DNA of 64,000 bases from Mesostigma viride (Eukaryota; Streptophyta; Mesostigmatophyceae; Mesostigmatales; Mesostigmataceae). This document shows, in pieces, positions 49,566-60,734 of the stretch (positions are counted from its first letter, which is position 1; each line of letters starts with the position of its first letter). Where the stretch lies: NCBI GenBank assembly GCA_009746045.1, contig RPFO01000448.1, positions 4,204,419 to 4,268,418 on the forward strand. The letters are read 5' to 3'. Both the position numbers and the translations under genes were made by a program. The notes under the pieces are model-generated. The model was not told the origin of the DNA. It saw only the letters and a program-made list of their open reading frames with translations, and ran no database searches.

Positions 49566-50115
49566 GTTCATCACCCTGAAAGACGCGAAAACGCCGAAAA
49601 GATAGCAGCTCTCGAGCCACCATGGTCCGGATACTCCCGATTTCTGGCCAGCACTGTTGTCCCCTTGATGGTCATTGCGTCAAAACAGAAAAATACTTTG
49701 CTTCAGAGAAGTACGTAGTTTAAAAAGTTTACTTACATAGCTGCATGTCCATGAGACAATTATCAGCCTTGGTATGTACAAAATTTGCTAGCGCCATGCA
49801 TGCTCCAACCCCCGTAGCACAGGGCGTGGAACAGGCGACCTATGAAACACTTTCATGCATCCATGCCCCTTTTTGGCCACACCTTCCCGGCCCATGACCT
49901 CTAGGGACCATCCTCACTTTGAAAGGTCAAAAGGCAACACAATTTGTGATGACCATCCCCAATGTATACATATATTGTGTAGTTGTCTCACTTAACTATG
50001 ATCCCCAATCATGTAGGGGCCTGTCCTAATGGATACCCGACCCTAATCTCCACATGCCTTCCTCCTTTCCGCCCCCTATTTCTGAAGCACCCTCCTTTGC
50101 AGCACTCGGTACCCT
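49566..50115. other. 3' flank of the presequence protease gene
   Basis: No gene, repeat or clear terminator signal is visible in this AT-richer stretch. Confidence 0.4.
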
Positions 50116-53100
50116 CTATAGCACCTTCCGAATCTTCCACATGTTGCTGTGCTTCTTGTTGGCCTCCTCCAGGTCGCCCGCCGACGCAACCGCAACGCAG
50201 CGCGCCGCGTCGCCTCGAACGACCTCGAGCACGTCCGCAAAGCTCCTGAAGTCCTTCTCGCTCGTGCCCAGGATCTCGTCACGCCGCCGCTGCCGCTCCT
50301 CCTCCGTGACCTTGAGCATGTAGCGCATCATCGCGGTTGCGCCCTTGGCGTCCGGCAGCTGGTACCCGTCAATGTCGCCTATGCACCCGATAATCGCGTT
50401 CTGGAGCGTGTCCTTGTCGAGCTCGGTCTCCCGCAGGAACGCCGCCGTGCCGTCGTAGTTGTCCAGCGTCTTCATCAGGTTTGGGTCGCGGTAGGACAGA
50501 TACGTGAACACCCCCGAGTGGGAATCAAAATCAGAGAAGCCGCCGTACGCGCCGCCGCTCACGCGCACACGGTCCCACAGCCAGCTTGTGCCCAGAAACT
50601 TGTTGATAACATACCAGCTCCCGTGCAGCGCGTGGCCAGCCTCGTACAGATTGGCCGCCTTGCCCACATAGTTGACCTGCGTGGGCACGACGAGGCCCTC
50701 GTTGACCCGGTCCAGCCGCCCCTGCCAGCTCTGGACCGCCCCTCCCTGGGCGGGCATCGTGTCCAGGAACGCCGCCACCCCCGCCTGCGCCTTGGTCAAC
50801 GTGGCCTCGTCGGCCGTGAGGTTCACGATAGCTCCCTTACGGGAGAGTAGCAGGGAGCGGATCTCCTCCAGATCCTTCTGGACGCCCGCCCAGTCGTTCT
50901 TGATCCGCTGCTCCATCGCGATGATGTGGTCATAGTACGATAGCCCGCCCATGAGCTCGCCCACGTACCCTCCCTGCGTGAACATGGCGTCCAGGCGTGA
51001 TGCTGCCAGCGAGTGCCCCGACCCGACCATCCGCGACTCCATCCCGGCCTTCGTCTCCAGTACCATCTGCTTCACGCGCTCGGCGTCGTCCATGCGCGCG
51101 TTCCTGAGGATATCTGCCATGATCTCAAACATCTCGCCCGCGGCGCCCGCCATCGCCTTCCCCTTGAGAGTCAGGTACCCGACCGCGTCCGGCTCGCCCC
51201 GTACCGCCGACACGAACGAGCTCGCGCTGATCCCCCCCGTGCGCCGGCCGATCCGGTTCGTGAGCTGGACGAACGAGAGCTTGTCCGTGCCGGTCTCCAG
51301 CAGGCACCGGCTGAACAGGGGCACCAGAGGGAGCAGCCGCAGGGGAATGACCCGTAGATCTAGCGCCACATCAGCGTACAGGATCCCGTTCGTGCTGAGG
51401 TCATGCACCAGCGTCGTCGCGCCCTTGGTCTCCCCCACCACGCTGGGGATTGGCTTCACTTCCTTGGGCAGGTCCTCCACCTTGAGGCTGGGCATGCACT
51501 TGAGAGCCTCGGGCGAGTCTGGCGTCTCCTGCTTGAGCTTGAGCTTCTCTGTGGCCTCAACTAACTGCTCCAGCTCGTCCCGCGTGAGCTTGGCCTTGAA
51601 CTCGGCGAGGCGGGCCTTCTCGGCCGCCTCCTCCTCCGCCGCGAGTGCCGGGTCGGGCTGGAGCTCCACCACGACGCGGTGTGGGTTGTCCAACAGGAAC
51701 TTGCTCAGAACGGGCGAGAAGACGCCCTTGGCGCCGAGCGTGGTGAGCCGCTCCTTGAATTCGCGCAGCGGCTTCTCAAACTTCAGCGGCGTGAACGGGT
51801 CGCGCCCATATAGCCAGTGCGACATGGACGTGAGCATGAGCGAGAGCCCCCGGGGGAAGCGACCCGTGTTGTTCTCGCGCAGGCTGAACTCGATCGTGTT
51901 CAGGGAGCTATCCAGGGACTCCTGGTCAAACCCTTTCTCCGCCAGGTCCTTCAGGACGTTCATGACCAGCTCCTCCACCTTGCCCACATCCTTCTCGTCC
52001 ACGCCCTTGAGCCCAATGCTGAACGCTGGCTGTTTCAGCTCACTCTCAACCCCACCCCCGACCACCGCCTCACCCAGCCCGCTATCCGTGAGCGCCTTTC
52101 GGAGCGGTGCCGCGCTCGTGCCCAGCAGCAGGTGGTTGAGCACGCCCAGCTCTATCTCGGTCTGGACGTCCAGGGGCTTGTCCGCCAACAGCCAGTTCAC
52201 CGTGATCATCCCCTTCTTCTCGGTGCTGCTGTCCTCCGACACAGCGTACTTCTCCAAGTACCTCCGGGGCTCCTGGAACAGCGGCTGCGTCGCGACCTCA
52301 GATTCCTGGACAGCCTTGGGGTTGGCGTCGAACTCGGACAGGAAGCTATCGAGGATGCGGAGACGGGTGTCAGGATCATCATCGCCGCAGAACCAGATGC
52401 GGGCGTTCGTCGGGTGGTAAAACTTCGAGTGGAACTCCTTGAACTGCTCGTACGTCAAGCTGGGGATGACGCGCGGGTCCCCGCCACTGTCCACGCGGTA
52501 AGTGGTGTTGGGGGAGAGCCGTTGCTGGATCTCGCGGCCCAAGATGCTCTCCGGCTGTGAGTAGACACCCTTCATTTCGTTGAACACGACGCCCTTGAAT
52601 GTGATCTCGTCGTCCGGGTGCTCCAGCTCATAGTGCCACCCTTCTTGCTGAAACGTGAGCTCGTCCTTGACACACGCCGGGTGGAGCACCGCGTCCAGGT
52701 ACACATCAACCAGGTTGTAGAAGTCCTGCAGGTTGCAGCTCGCGACCGGGTAGCAGGTACGGTCCGGGTACGTGAACGCGTTCAGGAAGGTGTTCAGGCT
52801 GCCCTTCATGAGCTCCACGAACGGCTCCTTGATCGGGTACTTGCGGCTCCCGCAGAGCACGCTGTGCTCCAGGATGTGGGGGATGCCCGTCGAGTCCGAG
52901 GGCGGCGTCCGGAAGACGATGCCGAACACCTTGTTCTCGTCGTCGTTGCACACGGACATCACCTCCGCGCCCGTCTTGCGGTGGCGGTACAGGGTCGCAT
53001 TGCCTTTGTACTCTTCAATGTATTCCTCGCGGACCTCGTCGAACCCATACTTTCCTGGGTTCACCGCCTTGGTGTACTTGGTGGCAGGAGCCGCTGGCTC

Positions 53101-53382
53101 GGCAGCCACGCACTGAGCGGACAGCCTGCGGATCACGACGGGCTCTACATGACGCGGACGGCTGGCAGATATCGCACGGAAACCATTGTAGGCGGGAATT
53201 GAGGGTCTGGTGCGTGCAGCCAGGCCGGTGCGCGGCAGAGCCTGCTGGCTTGCGCGGGGCAGCATTCGGCTGTTCAGGGCGCGACGGAGGCAGCGAACGC
53301 CGCTGGACGCAGACGCCATTCCTGCAGCCCTAGGAAGAGCCGCACTGGTATGTGCAGCCGTAGTCGCCGCCAGGGCTGGCAT
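50116..53382 (-). CDS. PREP: Presequence protease PreP (M16C zinc metalloprotease), 1088 aa
   Basis: An intronless gene on the minus strand. The start at 53382 is the first ATG after an in-frame TAG nine bases upstream. Residues 1 to about 95 are Ala/Ser/Arg-rich with almost no acidic residues, as in a chloroplast or mitochondrial transit peptide; a second Met at 22 is an alternative start. The inverted zinc motif H-I-L-E-H is at 169-173, followed by S-V-L-C-G-S-R-K-Y-P. The third ligand is probably E269 in N-E-M-K-G, 97 residues after E172 as in known PreP. The middle holds the M16C-associated domain. The C-terminal quarter has R-V-S-G-G-A-Y-G-G-F, whose Arg and Tyr help bind substrate in this family. 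Length matches plant PreP. It degrades cleaved targeting peptides and other short unstructured peptides in the matrix/stroma. No damage is seen. Confidence 0.97.
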   Translation of the reverse strand: MPALAATTAAHTSAALPRAAGMASASSGVRCLRRALNSRMLPRASQQALPRTGLAARTRPSIPAYNGFRAISASRPRHVEPVVIRRLSAQCVAAEPAAPATKYTKAVNPGKYGFDEVREEYIEEYKGNATLYRHRKTGAEVMSVCNDDENKVFGIVFRTPPSDSTGIPHILEHSVLCGSRKYPIKEPFVELMKGSLNTFLNAFTYPDRTCYPVASCNLQDFYNLVDVYLDAVLHPACVKDELTFQQEGWHYELEHPDDEITFKGVVFNEMKGVYSQPESILGREIQQRLSPNTTYRVDSGGDPRVIPSLTYEQFKEFHSKFYHPTNARIWFCGDDDPDTRLRILDSFLSEFDANPKAVQESEVATQPLFQEPRRYLEKYAVSEDSSTEKKGMITVNWLLADKPLDVQTEIELGVLNHLLLGTSAAPLRKALTDSGLGEAVVGGGVESELKQPAFSIGLKGVDEKDVGKVEELVMNVLKDLAEKGFDQESLDSSLNTIEFSLRENNTGRFPRGLSLMLTSMSHWLYGRDPFTPLKFEKPLREFKERLTTLGAKGVFSPVLSKFLLDNPHRVVVELQPDPALAAEEEAAEKARLAEFKAKLTRDELEQLVEATEKLKLKQETPDSPEALKCMPSLKVEDLPKEVKPIPSVVGETKGATTLVHDLSTNGILYADVALDLRVIPLRLLPLVPLFSRCLLETGTDKLSFVQLTNRIGRRTGGISASSFVSAVRGEPDAVGYLTLKGKAMAGAAGEMFEIMADILRNARMDDAERVKQMVLETKAGMESRMVGSGHSLAASRLDAMFTQGGYVGELMGGLSYYDHIIAMEQRIKNDWAGVQKDLEEIRSLLLSRKGAIVNLTADEATLTKAQAGVAAFLDTMPAQGGAVQSWQGRLDRVNEGLVVPTQVNYVGKAANLYEAGHALHGSWYVINKFLGTSWLWDRVRVSGGAYGGFSDFDSHSGVFTYLSYRDPNLMKTLDNYDGTAAFLRETELDKDTLQNAIIGCIGDIDGYQLPDAKGATAMMRYMLKVTEEERQRRRDEILGTSEKDFRSFADVLEVVRGDAARCVAVASAGDLEEANKKHSNMWKIRKVL

Positions 53383-53880
53383 CCTTGCGTTCTAGCCTGC
53401 ACTTACTATGCCGCACGCGAGGCTGGGCGTTGCTCGCTGCGTGGTATTGCGGGGTGACTGGCTCTGGACGTTGCCAGGAAGCTATCTTTTTAGGCAACCA
53501 CACCTGGCACACTGAACGTCCAGCACGTTCCTTGGCTTTGCATGTGCTTGTATGATGACACGGCGGCCGCTGGTGCGTCCACGTCCGCCTGCAATTCGTT
53601 GTACCGAAGAAGTTGAACGGCTTTTCTGCACCTCAGGGCCGATGGCATAAAGTTTTAGTTTTGCAGGCAGGCGCACGGCTCACGGGCAGCGCTTCGTTTA
53701 GACTTTAGACAGCCGGCGCCGCGCCGGCAACAATTTCCCTAATGCCGGCCAATAGCCGGCGTAGGCCGGCCACGAGCTGGCCAAGTACCTGGCACACCCC
53801 GCGAGTCGCGGGAGTGCCGGGCTTCTGCCGGCCCGGGCCCCGGCGCCTGGCGGGCGGGCATTTTAGTGTTATGCCGGCTC
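53383..53880. promoter_or_regulatory. Upstream region of PreP with a GCCGGC-rich block
   Basis: Up to 53700 there is no recognisable gene. At 53710-53880 a very GC-rich block holds about seven GCCGGC palindromes plus GCGCCGCGCC, GGCCCGGGCC and CCCCGCGAGTCGCGGG inverted repeats. It could be a CpG-rich promoter segment or a degraded repeat. Confidence 0.4.
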
Positions 53881-54450
53881 ATAAGTCACAACTCACAAAA
53901 GGGCTAATACAATACACCATAGTAGATCGGACTATTAATTCAGTTAATACTGTATGGGATATCACAAACCGGGGTTAGGATGATCATTGTTTAGTCCCAC
54001 TACATTCACTAGTTACTATTTAGTCAACTGAATAGCCGACAGTCACTGAATATTCATGATCATCATATAGTGAGTGAGCCGTAACTAAGTAAGTAAGTAA
54101 GTACTTGCGTGTCATGCGCAAAGGCATGCCACGGAGTACTATGCTAATCTCATTAGAAAAATAATTACACAAAAGTTTAGACAAATATCCGGTCTGCATC
54201 ATCAGTCCCCCAACCGTTCATTAAGCACTAGATGGGGATGAGCCGTAACTAAGTAGAGTTGTAACCAGAATTGATGATTAAGGAATAGTTGTTTAATATT
54301 TTGATTTTATTTTAAGTGTTATAACGTGACAACTTACATCATTAGTTCATGAGTTGTGAGTACTCAGAGGCACTGACATGGCACGCAACCTGCCGGCCGA
54401 CCGGACGGCTGCCAGCGGCGTGTCGGTCCAGGCGGCCTGAACTCGTGAGT
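53881..54450. other. AT-rich intergenic region
   Basis: Contains a short (TAAG)n run at about 54083-54102 and two similar GTGAGCCGTAACTAAGTA/GATGAGCCGTAACTAAGTA blocks (about 54073 and 54238). No coding signal is seen. Confidence 0.4.
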
Positions 54451-54458
54451 GAACTGAA

Positions 54459-55167
54459 CACAGGTCGGACAAATATAAATAAAATATGATTCAAATACTT
54501 TTGGCTGCTTACCGGTCGCCGTTGGATTAATTTAGATGTTTTGGTGAAAACTTTTTCGCCGTTGGATACATCTAAATATTTTGGTGAAAACTGTTTCGCC
54601 GTTGGATACATCTACATATTTTGGTGAAAACTGTTTCGCCGTTGGATTAATCTAAATATTTTGGTGAAACCTTTTTCGCCGTTGGATTAATCTAAATATT
54701 TTGGTGAAAACTGTTTCACCGTTGGATTAATCCAAATATTTTTTGCCGAAATGCCATTCGTTTCGCAGACGCGGCCAGTTCAGACTGAAGCTTCAGATGT
54801 TAAAGTTAAAGGCCCTGGCGGCACGAGTATTTAAATATTCATTTAGATTCATTTAAATATTCAAAGCCGGTTTCGCCGTTGGATTAATTTAGATGTTTTG
54901 GTGAAAACTTTTTCGCCGTTGGATTAATTTAGATGTTTTGGTGAAAACTTTTTCGACGTTGGATACATCTAAATATTTTGTTGAAAACTGTTTCGCCGTT
55001 GGATTAATCTAAATATTTTGGTGAAAACTGTTTCACCGTTGGATTAATCTAAATATTTTGGTCAAAATTGTTTCGCCGTTGGATTAATTTAGTGGACTAA
55101 ATATGCAACATTTATAAATCAAATACGCAAATACGGCCAAATATCATTTATATTTGTCCGACCTGTG
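54459..55167. mobile_element. Non-autonomous hAT-like element with internal 40-bp repeats (709 bp)
   Basis: The terminal inverted repeats start CACAGGTCGGACAAATATAA at 54459 and are mirrored by ATTTATATTTGTCCGACCTGTG ending at 55167. They are flanked by an exact 8-bp duplication GAACTGAA (54451-54458 and 55168-55175). Eight bases fit hAT or P-type transposition. The interior is two tandem arrays of one 40-bp unit and no open frame. Confidence 0.87.
54515..55095 (+). repeat. Two arrays of a 40-bp unit
   Basis: The unit runs CGCCGTTGGATTAATCTAAA then TATTTTGGTGAAAACTGTTT. There are nearly six copies at 54515-54745 and more than five at 54871-55095, separated by a unique stretch of about 125 bp. 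Confidence 0.92.
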
Positions 55168-55239
55168 GAACTGAATGACCGAAATACTTGGGTTAAGGGG
55201 ACGGTCCCGGCGCGAATATTTTTGGCGCCGAAAAATTCG

Positions 55240-55363
55240 CGCATGAAGGAGAAAGGGGGTCTCTGCCCTTTCTTCCTATTGTGCACATACTGGGATTAAA
55301 AGCACTTCGGTGCTCCGTGACTCCCCAACGGGAGCACGAGTTTAATTAATTAATTAATTGATT
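55240..55363 (+). mobile_element. LINE-C 3' end, second copy
   Basis: Shares GGGGGTCTCTGCCC, CTGGGATTAAAAGC and GACTCCCCAACG with 5785-5890. It ends with a TTAATTAATTAATTAATT tail. The 5' limit is unclear. Confidence 0.75.
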
Positions 55364-55705
55364 TCTCTTGGCGATTTTCTGTAGTTTGGCAAGACGCTCA
55401 AATCTTGAAATGTGACCACATCGGCCAACGAATGCACACGCTGCAAATGCATGGGCGGAGCGGCGTGGGTGGTTATGATTCATCACGCAGTCCGTCCACC
55501 AGTTCCTAGACCACGCCCCCCATGTCATTGTGTACCGTTCGATCCATGTGTCACAACCTCGATCCGCCCCAGTTCTGAGTGGCGCGGCCGGCACATGTTG
55601 GAGATCGATAGCCTTCCGGTGGTGGGCGTATACAGTTTCGGCATGGGTTGATTCTCGGTAGTTCCATCTCGTACTTATAAAAACTGTGGCACATGTCGAT
55701 CCGTG
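55364..55705. other. Unassigned stretch
   Basis: Overlapping short frames on both strands (55346-55594 minus, 55412-55651 plus) show no motif. ACTTATAAAAAC near 55674 resembles a TATA box, but no gene follows it directly. Confidence 0.35.
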
Positions 55706-55752
55706 TATTAATTAATTAATTAATTATCAACATCACTCCGTTGGGAGTCAAT
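55706..55752 (-). mobile_element. LINE 3' tip with ATTA tail (minus)
   Basis: Five ATTA units, then TATCAACATCACTCCGTTGGGAGT, the LINE-B-type 3' terminus, truncated after about 25 bp. Confidence 0.6.
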
Positions 55753-55779
55753 GTATGGTATGCACATATTAGTCCGTGT

Positions 55780-56110
55780 GTGCCTCTGATGTGCCACACT
55801 CCAGACGATGTCTAGCCTTATTTAGTAATGTTGTGCCCATGCAGGGAGTCACTCTCTGCTGAGAAGCCATGCCATAGCTCTTGTATAGCCATGATGATCT
55901 TCCCCCTCACAGGCATGCTCCCCCCTTACCCGGGCATAGCGTGATAGACCATGAGGGTGCGGGTGCCCTGGTGCACCTAGAGCAAGTGTTGTTTACATTC
56001 CCACCCTTGCAGGAAGTAGCTTAGAATGTATTATAGGCTCATATGCCCCTTCTCAGGGCTATGTGCTACATATACTCCCAACGGAGTTATGTTCCTAATT
56101 AATTAATTAA
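55780..56110 (+). mobile_element. LINE-B 3' UTR insertion, 5'-truncated (plus)
   Basis: An insertion of 331 bp flanked by an exact 13-bp duplication TATTAGTCCGTGT (55767-55779 and 56111-56123). It runs from GTGCCTCTGATGTGCC to CTCCCAACGGAGTTATGTTCC and a TAATTAATTAATTAA tail. The host site also contains a 26-bp tandem duplication (ATGGTATGCACATATTAGTCC). Confidence 0.87.
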
Positions 56111-56201
56111 TATTAGTCCGTGTATGGTATGCACATATTAGTCCAGTCTTGTTCGGCGGATCGATGCTGTACACGAAAAAGATCCATCCCGTCCCTCCCG
56201 A

Positions 56202-56264
56202 CCCCGGTTCACGAATCCCCCGTGAATATTCTGATCAGCCCCGGTTCACGAATCCCCCGTGAAT
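56202..56264. repeat. Direct repeat CCCCGGTTCACGAATCCCCC x2
   Basis: Two identical 26-bp copies (CCCCGGTTCACG AATCCCCCGTGAAT) at 56202-56227 and 56239-56264, 37 bp apart. Confidence 0.9.
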
Positions 56265-56438
56265 TAATTAGGAACATAACTCCGTTGGGAGTATATGTAG
56301 CACATGATAGCCCTGAGAAGGGGCATATGAGCCTATAATACATTCTAAGCTACTTCCTGCAAGGGTGGGAATGTAAACAACACTTGCTCTAGGTGCACCA
56401 GGGCACCCGCACCCTCATGGTCTATCACGCCCGGGTTG
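56265..56438 (-). mobile_element. LINE-B 3' UTR fragment (minus)
   Basis: TAATTAGGAACATAACTCCGTTGGGAG to GGTCTATCACGCCCGGG. It is almost identical, in inverse orientation, to 55935-56100. The two form an inverted pair with arms of about 170 bp, separated by about 160 bp. Confidence 0.85.
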
Positions 56439-56592
56439 GTCTGTACGCCGCACTTTTGCGATAAAATGCGGGATAAAGCATATTATGGGCCTCGACGTAT
56501 TTTACGCGTATTTTACGTCTGACCACGCGGTTTGGACTTAGAATTTTTCAGGGAGTTTTTGTAAACATCAGACACTGATTTCTTCAGACGAT

Positions 56593-56683
56593 GCACAAGG
56601 CTGGGCGCGGCGCAGCGTGCGCAAGGCTGGCGTGCGCAAGGCTGGGGAGTGCGCGAGGCTGGGAGTGCGCAAGGCTGGGCGCG
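56593..56683. repeat. Minisatellite of GTGCGCAAGGCTGG units
   Basis: About five imperfect units of 14-20 bp occur here. Confidence 0.8.
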
Positions 56684-56889
56684 GCGCGACTTGACAGCTA
56701 CCCACTGGTGCGGCGTAAAACTCCAACCGACGTAAAAGTGTGGCTTGCAAAAGGCGCCAAATTTTGAGCAAGCAGGACTTGGGTCAAATTCGCCGATGCG
56801 ACCTCTGGTGATCATGGCCGCAACTAGCCGACTGCAATCCTCGTGAAGAACGTCGCGGCTTGCGATTTCATTTCATAGGCACTATCATC

Positions 56890-58609
56890 ATGGCTAGGGC
56901 CGTGATTCTAGCCGTTATTTATTTAGGACTCATGTTAACGGCATGCAGGGCCTTGTCATATGTGAACATTACAAGCGATGAATGGGTACGTTTTCCCCTT
57001 TTGTTATACTTTGATAATTTACGTTCTAGGTATTGTTCTACGTTCTAGGTGTTGTCTAGATATTGTTTACAACTTGGAAAACGCTGCCATAAATCTGCTT
57101 ATCACGCTCTTGGTTAAAAAAAAAAAATCAATTGAGCAAGATATCTGCAGCTTCGGTTGGCGCTCCTCATGCGTGCAGGATATTGACAGCGGCGCCAAGC
57201 CGGACACGATTATGACGCTCTGTATGCGCATAACGCCAGCCATGGCTGCCAAGTGCGTGTTGGAAAACAGCCCACACGCTACTCTTCATTGCAACGTGGC
57301 TACGATTGAAGTTTATGTTGAAGGGGGTACCATCCTGGCGGCGTATCAGGTGAGCGTTTGTCAGCTAGCCATATGATGTGTAGCCTGGCCTGCCGAAAAA
57401 TTCACCGTAGGGCCTGGGTTTGAGGACTAGGATTTCTTTTATTTCATGGACTGTCATACGTACACACTTGTAAAGCATTACAAATGACGCTTGGCAGGGC
57501 ACGCTCGGTAAAATAAATTGTCATTCCGACATCATGTTAGCGACAGCCCTGCCCAGCGTAATTTGTAAGGCTTTACAACTTGTACTGTACCCTGCTGAGG
57601 CCCTTGGACAGTTTTGATGAGCGGAAAGCTCAAGGCCATGGTTTAAAACAGAAAAGGGACCTCGAGCGCAATGCAGGCTTCGTGTATGTGCAGGCTTCGT
57701 GTAGTGAATGTATAGAATACTGAACACAAGAGTGGAAGGTAAGGTGCAGTCATGCGTGCGTGCATGAAGGTACAATATCCCTGGGTCCTTGCCCCTTGGC
57801 CCTTAACTCGGTATTTGTTGTCTGGTAGAGTATGCCATGTGATCTTTACCGGGTAAACTCAGCATGGCTTCTTCAATGCCTAGCGGGGCTATACAACTGA
57901 AAGTGGTAAAATTGTTTATGTGCTTGCTGTACGGGGTCTTTGCCACCTGCATTGTGGTGACTGCGCGTCCTTATTGGTTTGTTTGTTGACTCACACCTTG
58001 TGTTATTATATTTCCGCCTAAATAAGACGTACAAAAGACGAGAGCAATAGCTCTGACAAGCCATCAAAACTTTTTCTATCATTTTCCCCCCCTGAAATTC
58101 CCGTCCAGCCCATGCAATACGACATTACTCCAATACTCTGCATTATAGGTTTACTGATTTCTTTTACTATTACAACCCACAAATTGCTTAACTTTCTGGT
58201 TCTAAATTTTTCTTCTATTGTTTGTCTCCCCCCCTCCCGCCCCTCCCCTCTGCTCCCCCCGGCATCCTCCCTGTAATGAACCATAAAAAAGGTCGTCGGA
58301 ACCGGCCAATGGGGTGGAGAGACGTTTGAAGCTTCAGGGGCATCACAGGTGCTCGCTCAGTTATGGGAGATTACTCGGGACACTGCCTTGCATTATGGCG
58401 CATGGGTTGGGCCCAAAGGGGCTCTGGTGCTACATGACAGAAGCCTTAAGGCGATGGTGATGGGCGGCATCCTGGCCCACTCAACAGTGCCATTCACGAG
58501 CAGTGTGCTTGAGGGCATGGCAAGACACGGCACGACTTATCACAGCGGGAAAGAAGGTTTTAAGGACATGAACGGAGCTGAGTTGTGTCCTCCTGGCCTT
58601 GGCGGTGAG
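56890..58609 (+). CDS. Predicted secretory-type protein, first exons (function unknown)
   Basis: Three candidate exons. A: from ATG 56890, M-A-R-A-V-I-L-A-V-I-Y-L-G-L-M-L-T-A-C, a good signal peptide, to donor TGG|GTACGT at 56985 (or TCTAG|GTATTG at 57029). B: about 57137 (or 57151 after CTGCAG) to 57349, Cys-rich (four or five Cys) and ending A-A-Y-Q at donor CAG|GTGAGC. C: 58292-58609, V-V-G-T-G-Q-W-G-G-E to P-P-G-L-G-G-E at donor GAG|GTGAGT. B-C and C-next are phase 0. Exon C follows a strong polypyrimidine tract. I recognise no family. The phase-0 end of C also fits the exon at 59133, so these exons may be the 5' part of the next gene. Splicing is predicted only from sites and phase. Confidence 0.4.
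57466..57583. mobile_element. Small hairpin MITE in an intron
   Basis: Left arm ACTTGTAAAGCATTACAAAT through GGCAGGGC (57466-57500) and right arm GCCCTGCCC through TTTGTAAGGCTTTACAACTTGT (57546-57583) are complementary over about 35 bp with few mismatches, around a 45-bp loop. GTAC lies near both ends. Confidence 0.65.
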
Positions 58610-59132
58610 GTGAGTGATACAGGGCTGAAATGGGGACGTCGTTTGTAAGAACATTACGCCATCACTGATGTTTCTTTAACCAGGCGGGACGGTTGTTGGC
58701 CTGACAAAAGTGAGTGAATACAGTCTAGGGTTTAGAGCAGTAGTGCATAGGGTAAATTAAAGTCCGTGTTATTTTTCCACCCACTAGACCTGTGTGGCAT
58801 CACTACCACATCCAAGTTCTTCATTCATGCGGTCTCCTGAAAAGGTTACCAAATATTTGCACCCTTGCTTGCATGCGAGCTTTGGTTGTTCTTAATAACA
58901 GGAGTGTGCATGGCAATAGATAAGTATCATTGGGTTGGGTAGACCAGCCGGGCCCCCCAATCCGCCAACACCATACTGGCTTCCACACACATGGTTGTTT
59001 GTTGGTAGTGCATTTGTTATGATTGTTTTTAGCTTGCAAGTTTTAAGGTGAGTATTTTTTGCTAGAGAAAAAGGATTTAAATGATGTTATGTTTCTTTTC
59101 TTTTTTTTTTTTTGCTACTTGTTCTGGTGCAG
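58610..59132 (+). other. Intron or intergenic region before the FAR1/MULE gene
   Basis: It ends in a T-rich tract (59089-59113) and the acceptor TTCTGGTGCAG at 59132. No other feature is recognised. Confidence 0.4.
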
Positions 59133-60182
<1,050 letters not shown>

Positions 60183-60456
60183 GTATGCCGTATTTATCCG
60201 CTCGTTGTACTAGGGTGTATTGCACTTGTGGCCACAAATTTGCACCTTTTCATGTGGCACCGTTCCTCTGCGGACTTGCGTTTAACCAGTTGGGCTACAA
60301 TATAGTTAAGTACATTTGTTTTGGCCCCCCTCCGAGGTTACCTTTTTTTTTTTTTTTTCCTGGTCCCCCTTTGAGGACAAAGTGTTGCGCTTAATTCATG
60401 ATCTTGTATGTGTATGGATCTATGTGTCTTCTTCGGTGCACGCGGGGGCCGGGCAG

Positions 60457-60734
60457 TGCGAGATCGATGACCACCAGCAAGCCACTCCGACTCCAGCTCC
60501 AAGTGCGAATCATGGGCATCCATCTTCCTCTTCGCCGCCATCCCCACAAGCTCGACCAGTGGTCGTGAAATGCATGGGTCGAACGAACAAACGATGGTGC
60601 ACCAAGCGGGGTCTAACTCAAGTAGACAACTCGGCGCCATCAAGACTTGTGCTGGAAAGCATACAAGGGAAGTACTACTGCCCAGATTGTGCCAAGACAC
60701 GGCGCCACGGCTTCAAGGCGAAAGGGAAAACCAG
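60457..60734 (+). CDS. FAR1/MULE gene, Cys-containing exon
   Basis: 92 codons plus two bases. It starts C-E-I-D-D-H-Q-Q-A-T after acceptor GCCGGGCAG (phase 0). Pro/Ser-rich, then V-V-V-K-C-M-G-R-T-N-K-R-W-C-T-K and G-K-Y-Y-C-P-D-C-A-K-T. The C-x8-C and C-x2-C pairs could form a zinc-binding fold (inference). It ends K-A-K-G-K-T at donor ACCAG|GTAATG, phase 2, which restores Arg with the first base of the next exon. Confidence 0.6.

Noticed and set aside
50149-53202. Long plus-strand frames (233, 489, 247 and 194 codons) opposite PreP
   Set aside because: Antisense shadows of a GC-rich conserved coding sequence.
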